Part shown: positions 52,457 to 61,296 of the stretch, piece by piece
How positions within the stretch are numbered: position 1 is the stretch's first letter
Layout of the letters: each line of letters starts with the position of its first letter
NCBI GenBank assembly: GCA_024401995.1
Contig: JAKSJZ010000001.1
Coordinates: 1 to 64,000, forward strand
Direction of reading: 5' to 3'
DNA from: Bacteroidales bacterium
GTDB taxonomy: Bacteria; Bacteroidota; Bacteroidia; Bacteroidales; UBA932
DNA length: 64,000 nucleotides
Program-made: the position numbers and the translations under genes
The notes under the pieces: generated by a model
What the model saw: only the letters and a program-made list of their open reading frames with translations
Databases searched by the model: none
Told to the model about the DNA's origin: nothing

Positions 52457-53409
52457 TCGCCGAAAAGATTGTCAAGATATTGCAGAACCCGCTCGACGGG
52501 AGCGTCCTTTAAAATAACCTTCTTCTCCCGATCCAAAAGATACAGTGACGGTATCGCCCTGACGTTGTAGAGTTCGTCCGTGCGAATCACCATCTTCGGG
52601 TCATATCCCACCACCCAGTTGTCGGGATATGCCTTGACGTGCTTTCTCCAGGTGCGTACGTCCTCGTCTATGTAAACGCTCACCACCGCCAGATCGCCGG
52701 ACGCAATGCGTGCGGAAATATAACTGCGGCTCTGTATCTGATCCTGAACCGTCTTGCAGTCGGCACAATCTGGATTGTTGAAGCAAAGCAGCGTATATCC
52801 GGCCTTTATCGCATAAAGGGACGTCTGCGTACCGTTCGCCTTCCTTATCTTGAACTCCGGCACGAACATTCCGCGGCGGTTCAACTCACACATCCTTGTC
52901 TCGTATTCATACGCCGGGCGCATATCCTCGGAGGTGTACTCCGAAACCGCCGCCGCCCTGACGAACGGCAGGTACAAGTCCTCATCCCTGACCGGGGAAT
53001 TGGGGTCATACATATACTTCGAGACCAAATCACACATAACGCGGTAACACCGCGACGCGGTATCTTCGGCCTGTTTCCTCTCGAGAGCCGAAAACAATCC
53101 GAGGACACCGGCCTGCGCCTCCTCAAGACCTATTCCTTCGCTGAGTTGGATAAAATCGGCAAGAGCCTGCTCCACTTGTGCGGCAGGGACGCCAAGTACC
53201 GTCGCCGTATCGGTGGGGCCGTCGAGCGCGAAGAACTCCTCCCAATAATGGGCCTGCGCAAACAGGGCCCTCTCCTCCGGCTCCATTATCACCGCCGGAA
53301 CCTCAACGAGCGGAAACCCGTCGTGATGCTGCGCCTCCTGCCGCCCCTTGCACGAAGCAAGGGCCAGCGCTATCAGCAATCCCGGGAGTATTCTCTTCGC
53401 TACCGCCAT
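52453..53409 (-). CDS. DUF5106 thioredoxin-like lipoprotein
   Basis: A 318-residue predicted lipoprotein ([20 protein letters not shown], lipobox at about 17-20). The first half is helical and resembles DUF5106; the second half is thioredoxin-like, with [11 protein letters not shown] (C215, C218) after a LLCFNN strand and the cis-Pro turn [12 protein letters not shown]. Related Bacteroidota proteins are thought to act in periplasmic disulfide chemistry. It opens the DUF5106-thyA-folA-NSS operon; the link to thymidylate synthesis is unexplained. Confidence 0.85.
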   Translation of the reverse strand: MAVAKRILPGLLIALALASCKGRQEAQHHDGFPLVEVPAVIMEPEERALFAQAHYWEEFFALDGPTDTATVLGVPAAQVEQALADFIQLSEGIGLEEAQAGVLGLFSALERKQAEDTASRCYRVMCDLVSKYMYDPNSPVRDEDLYLPFVRAAAVSEYTSEDMRPAYEYETRMCELNRRGMFVPEFKIRKANGTQTSLYAIKAGYTLLCFNNPDCADCKTVQDQIQSRSYISARIASGDLAVVSVYIDEDVRTWRKHVKAYPDNWVVGYDPKMVIRTDELYNVRAIPSLYLLDREKKVILKDAPVERVLQYLDNLFGE

Positions 53410-53416
53410 AAACGCA

Positions 53417-53434
53417 CAAATTTAACCAAATTTA
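53417..53434 (-). promoter_or_regulatory. Twin -7 boxes for the DUF5106-thyA-folA operon
   Basis: Two reverse-strand copies of TAAATTTG lie at 53417-53424 and 53427-53434, 7 and 17 bases before the ATG at 53409. The nearer one would give an almost leaderless mRNA. Confidence 0.5.
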
Positions 53435-53435
53435 T

Positions 53436-53443
53436 TAAATTTG
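53436..53443 (+). promoter_or_regulatory. -7 box for the large HExxH protein
   Basis: TAAATTTG, a full TAnnTTTG match, 17 bases before the ATG at 53461. It is one base from the opposite-facing twin boxes, so the 51-base gap is a tight divergent promoter. Confidence 0.5.
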
Positions 53444-53460
53444 CTACCCACGCCGACGAC

Positions 53461-56175
53461 ATGAAGTTCAAACCCGCATCATCTGTTTTTCTTTTTCTCC
53501 TGCTCTGTACGGACATCTCCGCACAGTTCAGTGTCGGCGGGACAGACCCGGCCTCCGTCCGCTGGTCTGAAATCGAAGGCAGCCACTATCGCGTGATTTA
53601 CCCGCGTGGGATGGATTCCCTCGGGCGGGTATTTGCGGTCGAATTGGAGCGCTATGCGCCGCTTGTCGGCAAATCGGCGGGAATGGACCCGGCCTCCGGG
53701 GCACGCAACAAACTGCCCGTTATTCTACACCCATACATATCCCAGTCGAACGGCGTGGTCACCTGGACACCGCGGCGTATGAACCTTTATACAACTCCCG
53801 CATGGCTGGGCTCTTCGGCATATCCCTGGCACAGCCAGCTGGCTGTCCACGAGGGGCGGCACGCGGCCCAGATGCAGGCCGGGCACGACAGGCGCTACCT
53901 GTGCTTCCGCATCCTGTCCGGAGAAATCTTCGAAGGCCTGTACGCCTCCCTGTACGGCGGGCCGTTCTTTCTTGAAGGGGATGCCGTGGCGACGGAGTAT
54001 GAGCTCTGCCATTCCGGCCGGGCACAGGAGGCGGACTTTCTGGAATACTGGCGGGTATGCTCGTCAGCCGGGGAGAGGCGGGACCTCTGGCAGTGGGTGT
54101 ACGGCTCCCAGCGCAGATATTCACCGGATCATTATCGGCCCGGATTCGTTCTTAATGCCGGAATGCGTTCCGTCTTCGGCGTGGAAGACTTCACAAAGCG
54201 CTTCTATGACAGGGCGCGGGACAAGTTCCTCCCTTTCTTCAATCTGCAGAAAACGGTAAAGGAGACGACCGGGCTGAAACTTCGTGACGCTTTCTCCGTC
54301 ATCTGTGACTCCCTCGACGTGTTCTGGGAAAAGGATGCCGCCGGACGCGGGCCTTTCGTCCCCTTCAGTACAATATCGCCCGCACCGGAAAGATATGCCG
54401 ACTACCACGGGACCGCCCTGCTTGGGGCCCGCCCCGTAAGCATCCGTACCTCCATCTCCCGTCCGACGGAACTGGTTGACCCGGACGGAAAGTCCTTCGG
54501 CGTCTTTTCCTCTTCGGTCCGGAGGCTGCGCCAGGCTCCCGACGGAAGAATCTATTGGACGGAAATCGTCCCCGACCGCCGGTGGAGCCTGCGCTCCTAC
54601 AGCGATATCTTCTTTATGGGGCCGGACCATAAAAAGGGAAGACTTACCAGGCGCACCCGTTTCTTCTCCATCTCCCCCTCTCCGGACGGGGCCCGGATCT
54701 GCGCATCGGCCCTTCCCCCGCAGGGCGGTTCGGCGGTCGTGATTCTGGACGTGCGGACCGGGAAGGAAACCGGACGAATTCCCGCCCCGGACAGTCTGCA
54801 GATCGCAGAGGTGGAGTGGCTGGACAGCGGAAATATCCTTGCATCCGCAATCTGCGGGAAAGGAATCGGCCTTTTTGACGTGACGGACAACTTCCGGGAA
54901 GTCCTCGCTCCGCAGCAATCGTCAATATCGGAACTCTGGCACAAATCGGACACCCTGTTTTTCACGTCGGATCTTTCCGGTGTCAATGAACTTTATGCCC
55001 TGTCCGGAGAAAAGGGGCAGGCTTTCCGGCTGACGTCCACGAGGCACGGGGCGTCCTCGTTCGCGATGAACGAAAGTGGGGACACCCTCTATGCCTCCAT
55101 TCCCGGAGTGGACGGGCGCCTGGTCGGAAGCGCCGCTGTCCGCGACCTCCCGGCCCCGGCCCCGGCAGATTTCTCCACTCCGCCCCCGGCTCCGTTCCGG
55201 AACGGATTCCCCGCCGAAGCGGCCGTGCCTGCGGACAATGACAGCCCGGAAATCTCAGAACCGAAAAATTATGTGAAAGGCGCCCATTTACTGCACTTCC
55301 ATTCCTGGCTGCCGGTTTGCGCCGCCTTCGATTCCGAGAGCTCAATAAGCTTCGAGACCATTATGCAGCAGGCGGGACTTGGAGCCACCGCTTATTTCCA
55401 GAACGAACTCGGTACCGCCTACGGGTATGTCGCATACAAAGCCTCTCCCGGCAGTCCGAAATGGACTCATACGGGCCTTGCGTCCTTCACATATACCGGT
55501 CTTTATCCCGTATTCGAGACCAAGCTGTCGATAAGTTCCGAAAGTTCGGTCAGCCTGAAGGCCTACATCCCCTTCAACTTCAGTTCCGGAGGATGGACAC
55601 GCGGCCTCATACCGCAGATAACGGGGACCTATGCGCTGCGTTTCGGCACCGCCGCCTGGGGATATTCCGTCAATGCCTCCCTGAGGGGCTATACGATGTT
55701 GCCGGCCCCGTCGTCCTGCATTTATCCGAAACTGGGTATCGGCGGGCAGGTCGGGTTCGCCGCAAACCGCGAGCTACAGGAAATCTATTCGAAAATTTAC
55801 GGGTATCTGCCGGGCTTCCACGAGACTCACGGCATAAGCCTGTCCGTGTTCAACGAATACCTCCTGAACGGCAACGACCTGCTGTCCGCAACCCTGGATT
55901 ACGCAATTCCGTTCGGTTCGGTGGACTGGGGAGGGATGAGTCCGGTAGCCTATGTGCGCAACTTCGAACTCATACCGCACGCCGAAATGGCCTGCGGCTT
56001 TATGAAAGGGAAGGACAGTTCGCTGGCCGGCGGTGTCGGAACCGTCTTCGACGTGGTCCTCGGCAACCTTGCCTTCATCCCGTTCACAACCAGGATAGGC
56101 GTAAGCTACACTTATCTCTTCGGGGACGTCAACAGACACCACTCCGTAAACCTCGTGTTCTCAATAGACCTCTGA
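53461..56175 (+). CDS. Secreted HExxH metalloprotease-like protein with beta-propeller and beta-barrel regions
   Basis: A 904-residue exported protein from ATG 53461 (MKFKPASSVFLFLLLCTDIS, cleavage after AQF-like site). Residues 25-290 hold a gluzincin-type zinc site: HEGRH (130-134) and FFLEGDAVATE about 38 residues on, with E172 as presumed third ligand. About 300-590 is propeller-like (repeats such as SISPSPDGARI, SPDG-type turns). About 620-904 alternates aromatic and polar residues like an outer-membrane beta-barrel (GATAYFQNELGTAYGYV, final VNLVFSIDL ending in a hydrophobic residue). Function unknown. A longer frame opening at 52639 is rejected since it spans the promoter and antisense to DUF5106. 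Confidence 0.75.
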   Translation: MKFKPASSVFLFLLLCTDISAQFSVGGTDPASVRWSEIEGSHYRVIYPRGMDSLGRVFAVELERYAPLVGKSAGMDPASGARNKLPVILHPYISQSNGVVTWTPRRMNLYTTPAWLGSSAYPWHSQLAVHEGRHAAQMQAGHDRRYLCFRILSGEIFEGLYASLYGGPFFLEGDAVATEYELCHSGRAQEADFLEYWRVCSSAGERRDLWQWVYGSQRRYSPDHYRPGFVLNAGMRSVFGVEDFTKRFYDRARDKFLPFFNLQKTVKETTGLKLRDAFSVICDSLDVFWEKDAAGRGPFVPFSTISPAPERYADYHGTALLGARPVSIRTSISRPTELVDPDGKSFGVFSSSVRRLRQAPDGRIYWTEIVPDRRWSLRSYSDIFFMGPDHKKGRLTRRTRFFSISPSPDGARICASALPPQGGSAVVILDVRTGKETGRIPAPDSLQIAEVEWLDSGNILASAICGKGIGLFDVTDNFREVLAPQQSSISELWHKSDTLFFTSDLSGVNELYALSGEKGQAFRLTSTRHGASSFAMNESGDTLYASIPGVDGRLVGSAAVRDLPAPAPADFSTPPPAPFRNGFPAEAAVPADNDSPEISEPKNYVKGAHLLHFHSWLPVCAAFDSESSISFETIMQQAGLGATAYFQNELGTAYGYVAYKASPGSPKWTHTGLASFTYTGLYPVFETKLSISSESSVSLKAYIPFNFSSGGWTRGLIPQITGTYALRFGTAAWGYSVNASLRGYTMLPAPSSCIYPKLGIGGQVGFAANRELQEIYSKIYGYLPGFHETHGISLSVFNEYLLNGNDLLSATLDYAIPFGSVDWGGMSPVAYVRNFELIPHAEMACGFMKGKDSSLAGGVGTVFDVVLGNLAFIPFTTRIGVSYTYLFGDVNRHHSVNLVFSIDL

Positions 56176-56176
56176 T

Positions 56177-56752
56177 ATGCTGGATTTCACCTGCCCGTCG
56201 TGCAACCATTGCGAATCGCTGGACATACCGGCCCTTGTAAACGTCAGGACCAATCCCGAACTGAAGGAAAGCATTATGGACGGGAGTTTCTTCCTGCACG
56301 AATGCCCCGCCTGCGGGGCTTCGGTGCTGCTTAAATTCCCGTTCAGCTATGTGGACCCCGACAAAAGATTTCTGGTCCGCCTGTCCGGGGAAGAGACGCG
56401 GCTGTCGCTTGATGATGATTTCGTGGGACGGCGGGTTGTCGAGGTTGGGGACCTTCTGGAAAAAGTCCGCATCCTGGATGCAGAACTTGACGATATTGCC
56501 GTCGAACTGGTCAAATACGTGACCTCCAACGATATGAATATCCACACCCGCCTGTGGTTCAGCAAACAGGATCCCGTTGACGGCAACCTGACGTTCGCCT
56601 ACGCGGCGGACGGCGAACTGAAAGCGCTGAGCGTGGGGGCGGGGGTATATGAGAATTGCTGCGGCATCGTGGCGCGCACCCCGGAATTCAAAGAAAAATC
56701 CACCGGACTCGCGCTTGTGGATGACCGGTGGATCGACTCGTTTATGCGTTAG
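56177..56752 (+). CDS. CpXC domain protein
   Basis: A 191-residue protein that opens with MLDFTCPSCNHCESLDIPAL and has a second knuckle ECPACGASVLLKFPF, giving two CPxC pairs that can bind zinc as in the CpXC family (function unknown). Later parts are acidic with LDAELDDIAVELVKYVT. It starts one base after the stop of the large HExxH gene, so they form an operon. Its 3' end overlaps galK by 11 bases on the other strand. Confidence 0.8.
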   Translation: MLDFTCPSCNHCESLDIPALVNVRTNPELKESIMDGSFFLHECPACGASVLLKFPFSYVDPDKRFLVRLSGEETRLSLDDDFVGRRVVEVGDLLEKVRILDAELDDIAVELVKYVTSNDMNIHTRLWFSKQDPVDGNLTFAYAADGELKALSVGAGVYENCCGIVARTPEFKEKSTGLALVDDRWIDSFMR

Positions 56753-57902
56753 CGGGAAGCTTCCTTGCTCCGTCGCTCACCACGACGTCATAGAACTTGG
56801 GCTCGTGGCCGAACCGGGCCGTGAACTGCTCCCTTGCGGCTTTTACAAAATCATCGTAAAGCTCGTTCTTCACAAGGTTGATGGTGCATCCGCCGAAGCC
56901 GCCGCCCATAACGCGCGACCCGGTGACATCCATCCTGCGTGCAAGCTTGTTCAGGAAGTCAAGTTCGTCGCAGCTCACCTCATAAAGACGGCTCAGGCCG
57001 AAATGCGTCTGATACATCATCTCTCCCACGGTCTCGTAGTCGTCGCGCTCTAGGGCGTCGCAGACGTCAAGCACTCTCTGAACCTCTCCAATAACGTACT
57101 CCGCGCGAAGGAAATCCTCTTCGGGAATGTTGTCCCTTACCTCATCGAGCCAAACCCTCTTCGCGTCGCTGAGGAATTCCACCTCGGGATGATTCTTGCG
57201 GATGGCGGCGGCGGCGTTCTCGCAGGACGCCCTGCGCTTGTTGTATGCCGAGCTGGCCAGCTCGTGCTTCACGCAGGAGTCTATGAGAAGAAGCCTGTAC
57301 CCCTTCGGATTGAACGGGAAATACTTGTACTCCAGAGTCTTGCAATTCAGACGGATAAGCGAACCCGCCTTGCCGAAGCAGGAGGCGAACTGGTCCATAA
57401 TCCCGCACTTCACGCCGCAGTAATTATGCTCCGTGCTCTGCCCTATCTTCGCAAGTTCGAACTTGTCAAGCCCGTTGCCGTTCATCTCGTTGATGGCGAA
57501 GGCAAACACGCTCTCGAGCGCGGCGGAAGACGAAAGCCCCGCCCCAAGGGGGACATCCCCCGCAAAAACGGCGTCGAAGCCGGCAACCTTCCCTCCCCGC
57601 TTGAGCGTTTCGCGGCATACGCCGAAAACATAGCAGGCCCAGGCCTGTGACGGCTTGTCCTGTTCGGCAAGCCCGAATTCCGACCTCTCGTTGTAGTCGA
57701 CGGAGAAAAGCCGGACCTTGTCCGTTCCGTTGGGTTTGATCCGGGCAAGGATACCCTTGTCTATTGCACCGGGGAAAACATAACCTCCATTATAATCGGT
57801 ATGCTCCCCTATAAGATTGATTCTGCCGGAAGCGGCATACGTCGCGCCGCCCTCTCCGAAGAGGGCCGCGAACTTCTCCTGAATTTTTTTGTTCATTTCC
57901 AT
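56742..57902 (-). CDS. galK: Galactokinase
   Basis: GalK phosphorylates galactose to galactose-1-phosphate, the entry to the Leloir pathway. The 386-residue GHMP kinase has the family signature GRINLIGEHTDYNGGYVFPG near residues 24-43, the ATP loop VPLGAGLSSSAALES, and the third motif GSRVMGGGFGGCTINL. ATG at 57902 (MEMNKKIQEKF) is two codons before another ATG. A -7 box ends 4 bases upstream, so the mRNA is probably leaderless. It lies divergent from a SusC/D locus. Confidence 0.95.
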   Translation of the reverse strand: MEMNKKIQEKFAALFGEGGATYAASGRINLIGEHTDYNGGYVFPGAIDKGILARIKPNGTDKVRLFSVDYNERSEFGLAEQDKPSQAWACYVFGVCRETLKRGGKVAGFDAVFAGDVPLGAGLSSSAALESVFAFAINEMNGNGLDKFELAKIGQSTEHNYCGVKCGIMDQFASCFGKAGSLIRLNCKTLEYKYFPFNPKGYRLLLIDSCVKHELASSAYNKRRASCENAAAAIRKNHPEVEFLSDAKRVWLDEVRDNIPEEDFLRAEYVIGEVQRVLDVCDALERDDYETVGEMMYQTHFGLSRLYEVSCDELDFLNKLARRMDVTGSRVMGGGFGGCTINLVKNELYDDFVKAAREQFTARFGHEPKFYDVVVSDGARKLPANA

Positions 57903-57906
57903 ACTG

Positions 57907-57914
57907 CAAATATA
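57907..57914 (-). promoter_or_regulatory. -7 box for galK, likely leaderless
   Basis: The reverse strand reads TATATTTG, ending 4 bases before the galK ATG at 57902. No TTG fits upstream. Transcription should start at or very near the first codon. Confidence 0.55.
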
Positions 57915-57933
57915 AAAATTATTTACCTTTATG

Positions 57934-57963
57934 CCTGTCTTTGCTTTCACTTTGCAAGACAGG
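57934..57963 (+). repeat. Inverted repeat between galK and susC
   Basis: CCTGTCTTTGC (57934-57944) and GCAAGACAGG (57954-57963) pair over 10 bases with one bulged T, around 9 bases. It lies 33 bases before the susC ATG and 31 upstream of galK, so it may be an operator for both, or a leader hairpin of susC. Confidence 0.6.
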
Positions 57964-57996
57964 ACTTTATAACCAACATTCATTTTCGGTGACCTT

Positions 57997-60900
57997 ATGA
58001 AAGGACTATTTTCCGCCGCTCTCGCACTGACGTTCTGTATGGCGATGGCGGCACAAACGCACACAATCACCGGCGTGGTGGTTGACCGGGCGGGGGAGCC
58101 CGTTATCGGGGCCTCCATCCTGGAACTCTCGGTCTCTCCGACCAACGGAACGGTGTCCGACATCGACGGCACCTTCTCCCTTTCCGTCAGGGCCGGCGCG
58201 ACCATCGAAGTCTCTTCGATCGGCTATGTCACCCGCGACATTGCGGTCGGGGACAGGACAACCTTCGACGTCGTGCTCGATGATGACACCCAGCTTCTGG
58301 ACGAAGTCGTGGTCGTCGGCTACGGCACCCAGAAGAAGAGCGACCTTACCGGCGCGCTGAGCGTGGTGGAAGCCAAGGACCTCAAGGACAGGACCTCGCT
58401 CGATGTGGCCCATATGCTTCAGGGCACGATTCCCGGACTTAACATCTCCAGTCCGACCGGACGCCCCGGACAGGCCGCCGACATAAATATCCGAGGATGG
58501 AACTCCATCAACGGAGGAAGCCCGCTTGTCCTGGTGGACGGGGTCGAGGGCAACCTCCAGCAGGTCAGCGCAACCGATATCGAGTCCATCACCGTCATCA
58601 AGGATGCCGCCGCCGCTGCTGTTTATGGTGCCCGCGCATCGTTCGGAGTCATCCTGGTGACTACCCGCAACGGAAACGCCGGGGACGGCAAACCCACTCT
58701 TTCCTATAGCGGCCGCTTCGGATTCACCGCCCCCACTACAAGCACGGAGTATGAAACCCGCGGGTATTTTTCCGCCCTTGTGAACAACAAGTTCTTTTCG
58801 ACCTATGACCCTGCCGGGTATGTCCATTACTCCGATGCGGATATGGAGGAACTCTGGGCCAGACGCAACGACGTAGTCGAAAATCCTGACCGCCCCTGGA
58901 CCGTGATCTCGGTCGAGAACGGCAAGAAGGTTTACAACTACTATGCGAACACGGACTGGTACCACTATCTGTACCGCGACCTGAAGCCCACGCAAAGCCA
59001 TTCCGTCACCCTTTCCGGGGGCGCGGAAAAATTCAAGTACCTCCTGTCGGGCTCCTACAATCAGGAGCAGGGCATGTTCCGGGAGAACCCGGACGTGTAT
59101 AACAAGTACAACCTCCGCAGCAAACTGTCGCTCGACGTCACGAAGTGGCTGAACATCAACAACAACACCAGCTTCTTCACAAGCAACTACTCCTACCCGG
59201 GGGCAAGCGGGGCCAACAGCACCTTCGACAAGATGCACAACCACGCTCTCGCCTGTTTCCCCACCCACAACCCCGACGGGACGGAGATATACACCTCAAA
59301 ATACAACACCTACACGCTGATGGACGGCTACCATATGGCGGTGAACAACCCCAACTTCAACAATACGGAAAAAATCACCACCGTTTCAAATACCGTCGAA
59401 CTGACCATCCACCCGATAAAGCAGCTGGAACTGAAAGGCAACTACACATATACCTTCTACCATCTCGCCGCAACCAACCGGTCTGTAAATGCAAGCTACT
59501 CTGAAACTCCCGACAAGATTCTGACACTTTCCACCGGCATCTTCGAGAACAAGCTGTCGGAAAAGGCAAACACCCACAATTACCATTCGGTAAACCTCTA
59601 CGGGACCTATTCCGACACTTTTGCGGAAGCGCACAATCTCAAGGTGATGGCCGGATTCAACTATGAGACCAAACACCTGAAAGATATCGGGGCGCGGGGA
59701 TGGTATCTTATCTCCGAAACGCTGGACGACCTCAGCCTGACCGGTATCGACGAAAACGGGGACAGGCGAACCGAAGTCTCCGGGGGGCAGAACGAATATG
59801 CCGTCGCCGGCTTCTTCGGGCGCGTGAACTACGACTACAAGGGAAAGTATCTGCTCGAGGTCAGCGGCCGCTATGACGGCTCATCCCGCTTTGCACAGGC
59901 AAGCCGCTGGGGCTTCTTCCCCTCCGGGTCGCTCGGATGGAAGATTTCCGAAGAGGATTTCTTCTCCCCCGCGAAGGATGTCATGAACCTTCTCAAGCTG
60001 CGGTACTCATTCGGCCGCCTGGGCAACCAGCAGGTCGGGTACTACGATTACCTGCGCACCGTGACGATAGGGACCCAGACCTATCTGTTCGGCGGAATGA
60101 AGCCCATTTCGGCGAGCATTTCCGCCCCCAACTCGACAGACCTCACCTGGGAAACCATTTCGCAGCACAACGTCGGTGTCGATATGGCCCTGCTCGACAA
60201 CAGGCTCACATTCACCGGAGAGGCCTACATCCGCGACACAAAGGATATGCTTACGGCCGGTATCGCCCTGCCGGCAATATACGGAGCCGACTCCCCGAAG
60301 ATGAACGCCGCCGACCTCCGCACGAAGGGTTACGAACTGTCCGTCAACTGGAGAGACCAGTTCACCATCGGACAGCATCAGTTCGAATACAACATCGGCG
60401 TCAATTTCAATGACTATGTCAGCCATATCACCAGATTTGACAACCCGGAGAAAGCCTTTGCCAAAAACTACTGGGAAGGTATGCAGTACGGTGAAATCTG
60501 GGGTTACCATATCGAGGGCCTGTTCGCAAGCGACGCCGAGGCTGCCTCCCGGCCGGTTGACCAGGCCATCGTGAACAAGATTATCCGCGACAGTTCGGGC
60601 GAAAAGGGCCTCAGGGCCGGAGACCTGATGTTCGCCGACCTGAACGGCAACGGCAGGATTGACGTTGGCGCCAACACCGTCAACGACTCCGGAGACCGCA
60701 GGATAATCGGCAACAGCCAGCCGCGCTACGTCTTCGGCATCAATCTCGGAGCGAAATACTTCGGATTTGACCTGTCCATATTCCTGCAGGGTGTGGGCCG
60801 CCAGGACTGGTATCCTTCGAGCGAGGCGTCCTCCTTCTGGTTCACCTACAACCGTCCTTACGCCACCCTGATTCCGAAGAACTTCCTGGATGACTGCTGG

Positions 60901-61284
60901 AGCGAGGAAAACCCCGGGGCCTACTATCCGCGTCCGAGGGGTTATGTCGCGCTCAGCGAGGATCGTGAGCTTGGAGCGGTCAATGACCGTTATCTGCAGA
61001 ACATCGCCTACTGCCGCCTGAAGAACGTCACCTTCGGCTATACCATTCCGGAGAAACTTCTCAGCAGGGTGAAGATAAAGAACCTCAGGGTTTATTTCTC
61101 GGGCGAAAACCTGGCCTATATTGCGCCGGGCCTTCACAGCAAATACATCGACCCGGAACAGGCCAGCGCTGCGGCTGCAGCCCTTGTCACGACCGCAAAC
61201 GGCCGGTCTTCGAGCGAAGCGGCAAGACTGAGGACCTACCCCTGGCAGAAGACAATAATGTTCGGCATCGACCTCTCCTTCTAA
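57997..61284 (+). CDS. susC: SusC/RagA-type TonB-dependent outer-membrane transporter
   Basis: SusC proteins import glycans or peptides across the outer membrane with a SusD lid. The 1095-residue product has a signal peptide (MKGLFSAALALTFCMAMAAQ), a carboxypeptidase-like domain (TITGVVVDRAGEPVIGASIL) at 22-105, the SusC plug signature DEVVVVGYGTQKKSDLTGAL, plug segments (IRGWNSINGGSPLVLVDGVE, VIKDAAAAAVYGARA), and a 22-strand barrel ending in MFGIDLSF. It is 3 bases before susD. No sigma/anti-sigma or hybrid two-component regulator is present on this side. Confidence 0.96.
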   Translation: MKGLFSAALALTFCMAMAAQTHTITGVVVDRAGEPVIGASILELSVSPTNGTVSDIDGTFSLSVRAGATIEVSSIGYVTRDIAVGDRTTFDVVLDDDTQLLDEVVVVGYGTQKKSDLTGALSVVEAKDLKDRTSLDVAHMLQGTIPGLNISSPTGRPGQAADINIRGWNSINGGSPLVLVDGVEGNLQQVSATDIESITVIKDAAAAAVYGARASFGVILVTTRNGNAGDGKPTLSYSGRFGFTAPTTSTEYETRGYFSALVNNKFFSTYDPAGYVHYSDADMEELWARRNDVVENPDRPWTVISVENGKKVYNYYANTDWYHYLYRDLKPTQSHSVTLSGGAEKFKYLLSGSYNQEQGMFRENPDVYNKYNLRSKLSLDVTKWLNINNNTSFFTSNYSYPGASGANSTFDKMHNHALACFPTHNPDGTEIYTSKYNTYTLMDGYHMAVNNPNFNNTEKITTVSNTVELTIHPIKQLELKGNYTYTFYHLAATNRSVNASYSETPDKILTLSTGIFENKLSEKANTHNYHSVNLYGTYSDTFAEAHNLKVMAGFNYETKHLKDIGARGWYLISETLDDLSLTGIDENGDRRTEVSGGQNEYAVAGFFGRVNYDYKGKYLLEVSGRYDGSSRFAQASRWGFFPSGSLGWKISEEDFFSPAKDVMNLLKLRYSFGRLGNQQVGYYDYLRTVTIGTQTYLFGGMKPISASISAPNSTDLTWETISQHNVGVDMALLDNRLTFTGEAYIRDTKDMLTAGIALPAIYGADSPKMNAADLRTKGYELSVNWRDQFTIGQHQFEYNIGVNFNDYVSHITRFDNPEKAFAKNYWEGMQYGEIWGYHIEGLFASDAEAASRPVDQAIVNKIIRDSSGEKGLRAGDLMFADLNGNGRIDVGANTVNDSGDRRIIGNSQPRYVFGINLGAKYFGFDLSIFLQGVGRQDWYPSSEASSFWFTYNRPYATLIPKNFLDDCWSEENPGAYYPRPRGYVALSEDRELGAVNDRYLQNIAYCRLKNVTFGYTIPEKLLSRVKIKNLRVYFSGENLAYIAPGLHSKYIDPEQASAAAAALVTTANGRSSSEAARLRTYPWQKTIMFGIDLSF

Positions 61285-61296
61285 AATATGAGCGTT

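Noticed and set aside
52639..53460. N-terminal extension of the HExxH protein
   Set aside because: It is antisense to the DUF5106 gene and crosses the divergent promoter; ATG 53461 gives a good signal peptide.
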